From an uncultured Treponema sp. (lineage in GTDB: Bacteria; Spirochaetota; Spirochaetia; Treponematales; Treponemataceae), in NCBI GenBank assembly GCA_934718065.1, contig CAKUZR010000007.1:1-64000 (forward strand): a DNA stretch of 64,000 nucleotides. The letters are read 5' to 3'. The notes beneath the pieces are model-generated. The model was not told the DNA's origin. It made no database searches and worked only from the letters and a program-made list of their open reading frames with translations. The translations under genes were made by a program, and so were the position numbers. This document shows positions 63,630 to 64,000 of the stretch, piece by piece. Each line of letters opens with the position of its first letter. The first letter of the stretch is position 1.

Positions 63630-63659
63630 TTGAATGATTTACAAGTTACGTGATAAAAT
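63630..63659 (+). promoter_or_regulatory. Promoter of the uracil-DNA glycosylase gene
   Basis: TTGAAT (63630-63635), an 18-nt spacer and TAAAAT (63654-63659) lie 11 nt before the ATG at 63671. The leader would be only a few nucleotides long and no Shine-Dalgarno is visible. Confidence 0.5.
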
Positions 63660-63670
63660 ACAAAATATTT

Positions 63671-64000
63671 ATGAAAGCTCAGGAAAAAAATTTAATTTTT
63701 AATCTTTTGAAAACTGCCAGCGACAATTTTTACGGCTACAAATCCCCGGATTTTGCTGAAAAACCCGATTTTTCAGATGACAAAATGCCTGAACCGGATG
63801 AAAAAAAATCTTTAAGCGCCGGGGAAAAAATTTCTTCTGAAAATCAAATTTCTCCAGAAGCGAAGCCGGAAGAAACGCCTAAAACTGAAACCGCAAGCCG
63901 GAGCGGAATCACAATAGAATCTTTGAACAAAAAAATTCTTGAATGTTCAAAGTGCCGGCTGAGCCAGAAAAGAACGCACATCGTTCCTGGTCAGGGCGTT
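63671..64000 (+). CDS. Family-4 uracil-DNA glycosylase, 5' part
   Basis: The first 110 codons of a gene cut by the window end. Residues 1-80 are a polar, acidic extension. From about residue 82 the sequence becomes typical of the iron-sulfur family-4 UDGs: LNKKILECSKCRLSQKRTHI with the first two cluster cysteines C92 and C95, then VPGQGV leading to the uracil-binding GEAPG region expected just beyond the window. It removes uracil from DNA. Confidence 0.85.
   Translation, partial: MKAQEKNLIFNLLKTASDNFYGYKSPDFAEKPDFSDDKMPEPDEKKSLSAGEKISSENQISPEAKPEETPKTETASRSGITIESLNKKILECSKCRLSQKRTHIVPGQGV

Overview
This 64 kb window comes from a spirochaete, almost certainly a Treponema. The evidence is gene order and content: a long flagellar/export operon in the treponemal order (flbD-motA-motB-fliL-fliM-fliY-fliO-fliP-fliQ-fliR-flhB-flhA-flhF-flhG-sigma28), a V-type ATPase operon with the spirochaetal DUF2764 gene, an IleRS of the eukaryote-like type, and large signal-peptide beta-barrel proteins typical of treponemes. 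The species cannot be fixed from the sequence. The DNA is moderately AT-rich and densely coded. No rRNA, tRNA, CRISPR array, insertion sequence or prophage was seen, and no gene-free stretch exceeds about 250 bp.

Layout. (1) 1-12.6 kb: a surface-glycan locus with a UDP-sugar dehydrogenase, three GT4 glycosyltransferases, a polyprenyl-phosphate sugar-1-phosphate transferase, two Wzi-like outer-membrane proteins, an Omp85-like barrel and a periplasmic repeat protein. (2) 12.6-13.7 kb: ispG of the MEP isoprenoid pathway, which ultimately feeds the polyprenyl carrier. (3) 13.8-21.1 kb: a seven-gene V-ATPase operon (E-DUF2764-A-B-D-I-K) whose K subunit carries the residues expected of a Na+-binding rotor ring. 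(4) 21.3-38.8 kb: the flagellar motor/export operon, read leftwards from a clear sigma70-type promoter at about 38.83 kb, with three extra genes of unknown function at its far end. (5) 38.9-43.9 kb: a degenerate response regulator, hemW, lepB, smpB, a secreted unknown, tsaC and an FtsB/DivIC-like protein. (6) 44.1-50.9 kb: a very acidic repeat protein, two tandem DUF115 (MptE/Maf-like) proteins and a membrane protein with a degenerate GGDEF-like domain. (7) 51-55.7 kb: two lipoproteins and ileS. (8) 55.9-59.5 kb: a probable metal/iron island with a 78-residue stand-alone Fur DNA-binding domain, a ZIP transporter, a flavodoxin, a DUF3793 protein and a divergent secreted protein. Near-identical palindromes lie at the mini-Fur promoter and in the divergent DUF3793/secreted-protein region. 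(9) 59.5-64 kb: thiI, an MGDG-synthase-like glycosyltransferase, a third Wzi-like outer-membrane protein and the start of a family-4 uracil-DNA glycosylase.

The points most worth a second look are: the mini-Fur and its shared operator (region 8); signal peptidase I with Arg where the catalytic Lys should be; several good promoters whose -10 box sits only 6-8 nt before the start codon, implying leaderless mRNAs, including divergent lepB/smpB promoters sharing one palindromic -35 box; the pseudo-receiver regulator next to the flagellar operon; and the acidic-repeat/DUF115/pseudo-GGDEF block. All calls rest on reading the sequence; no database search was run.
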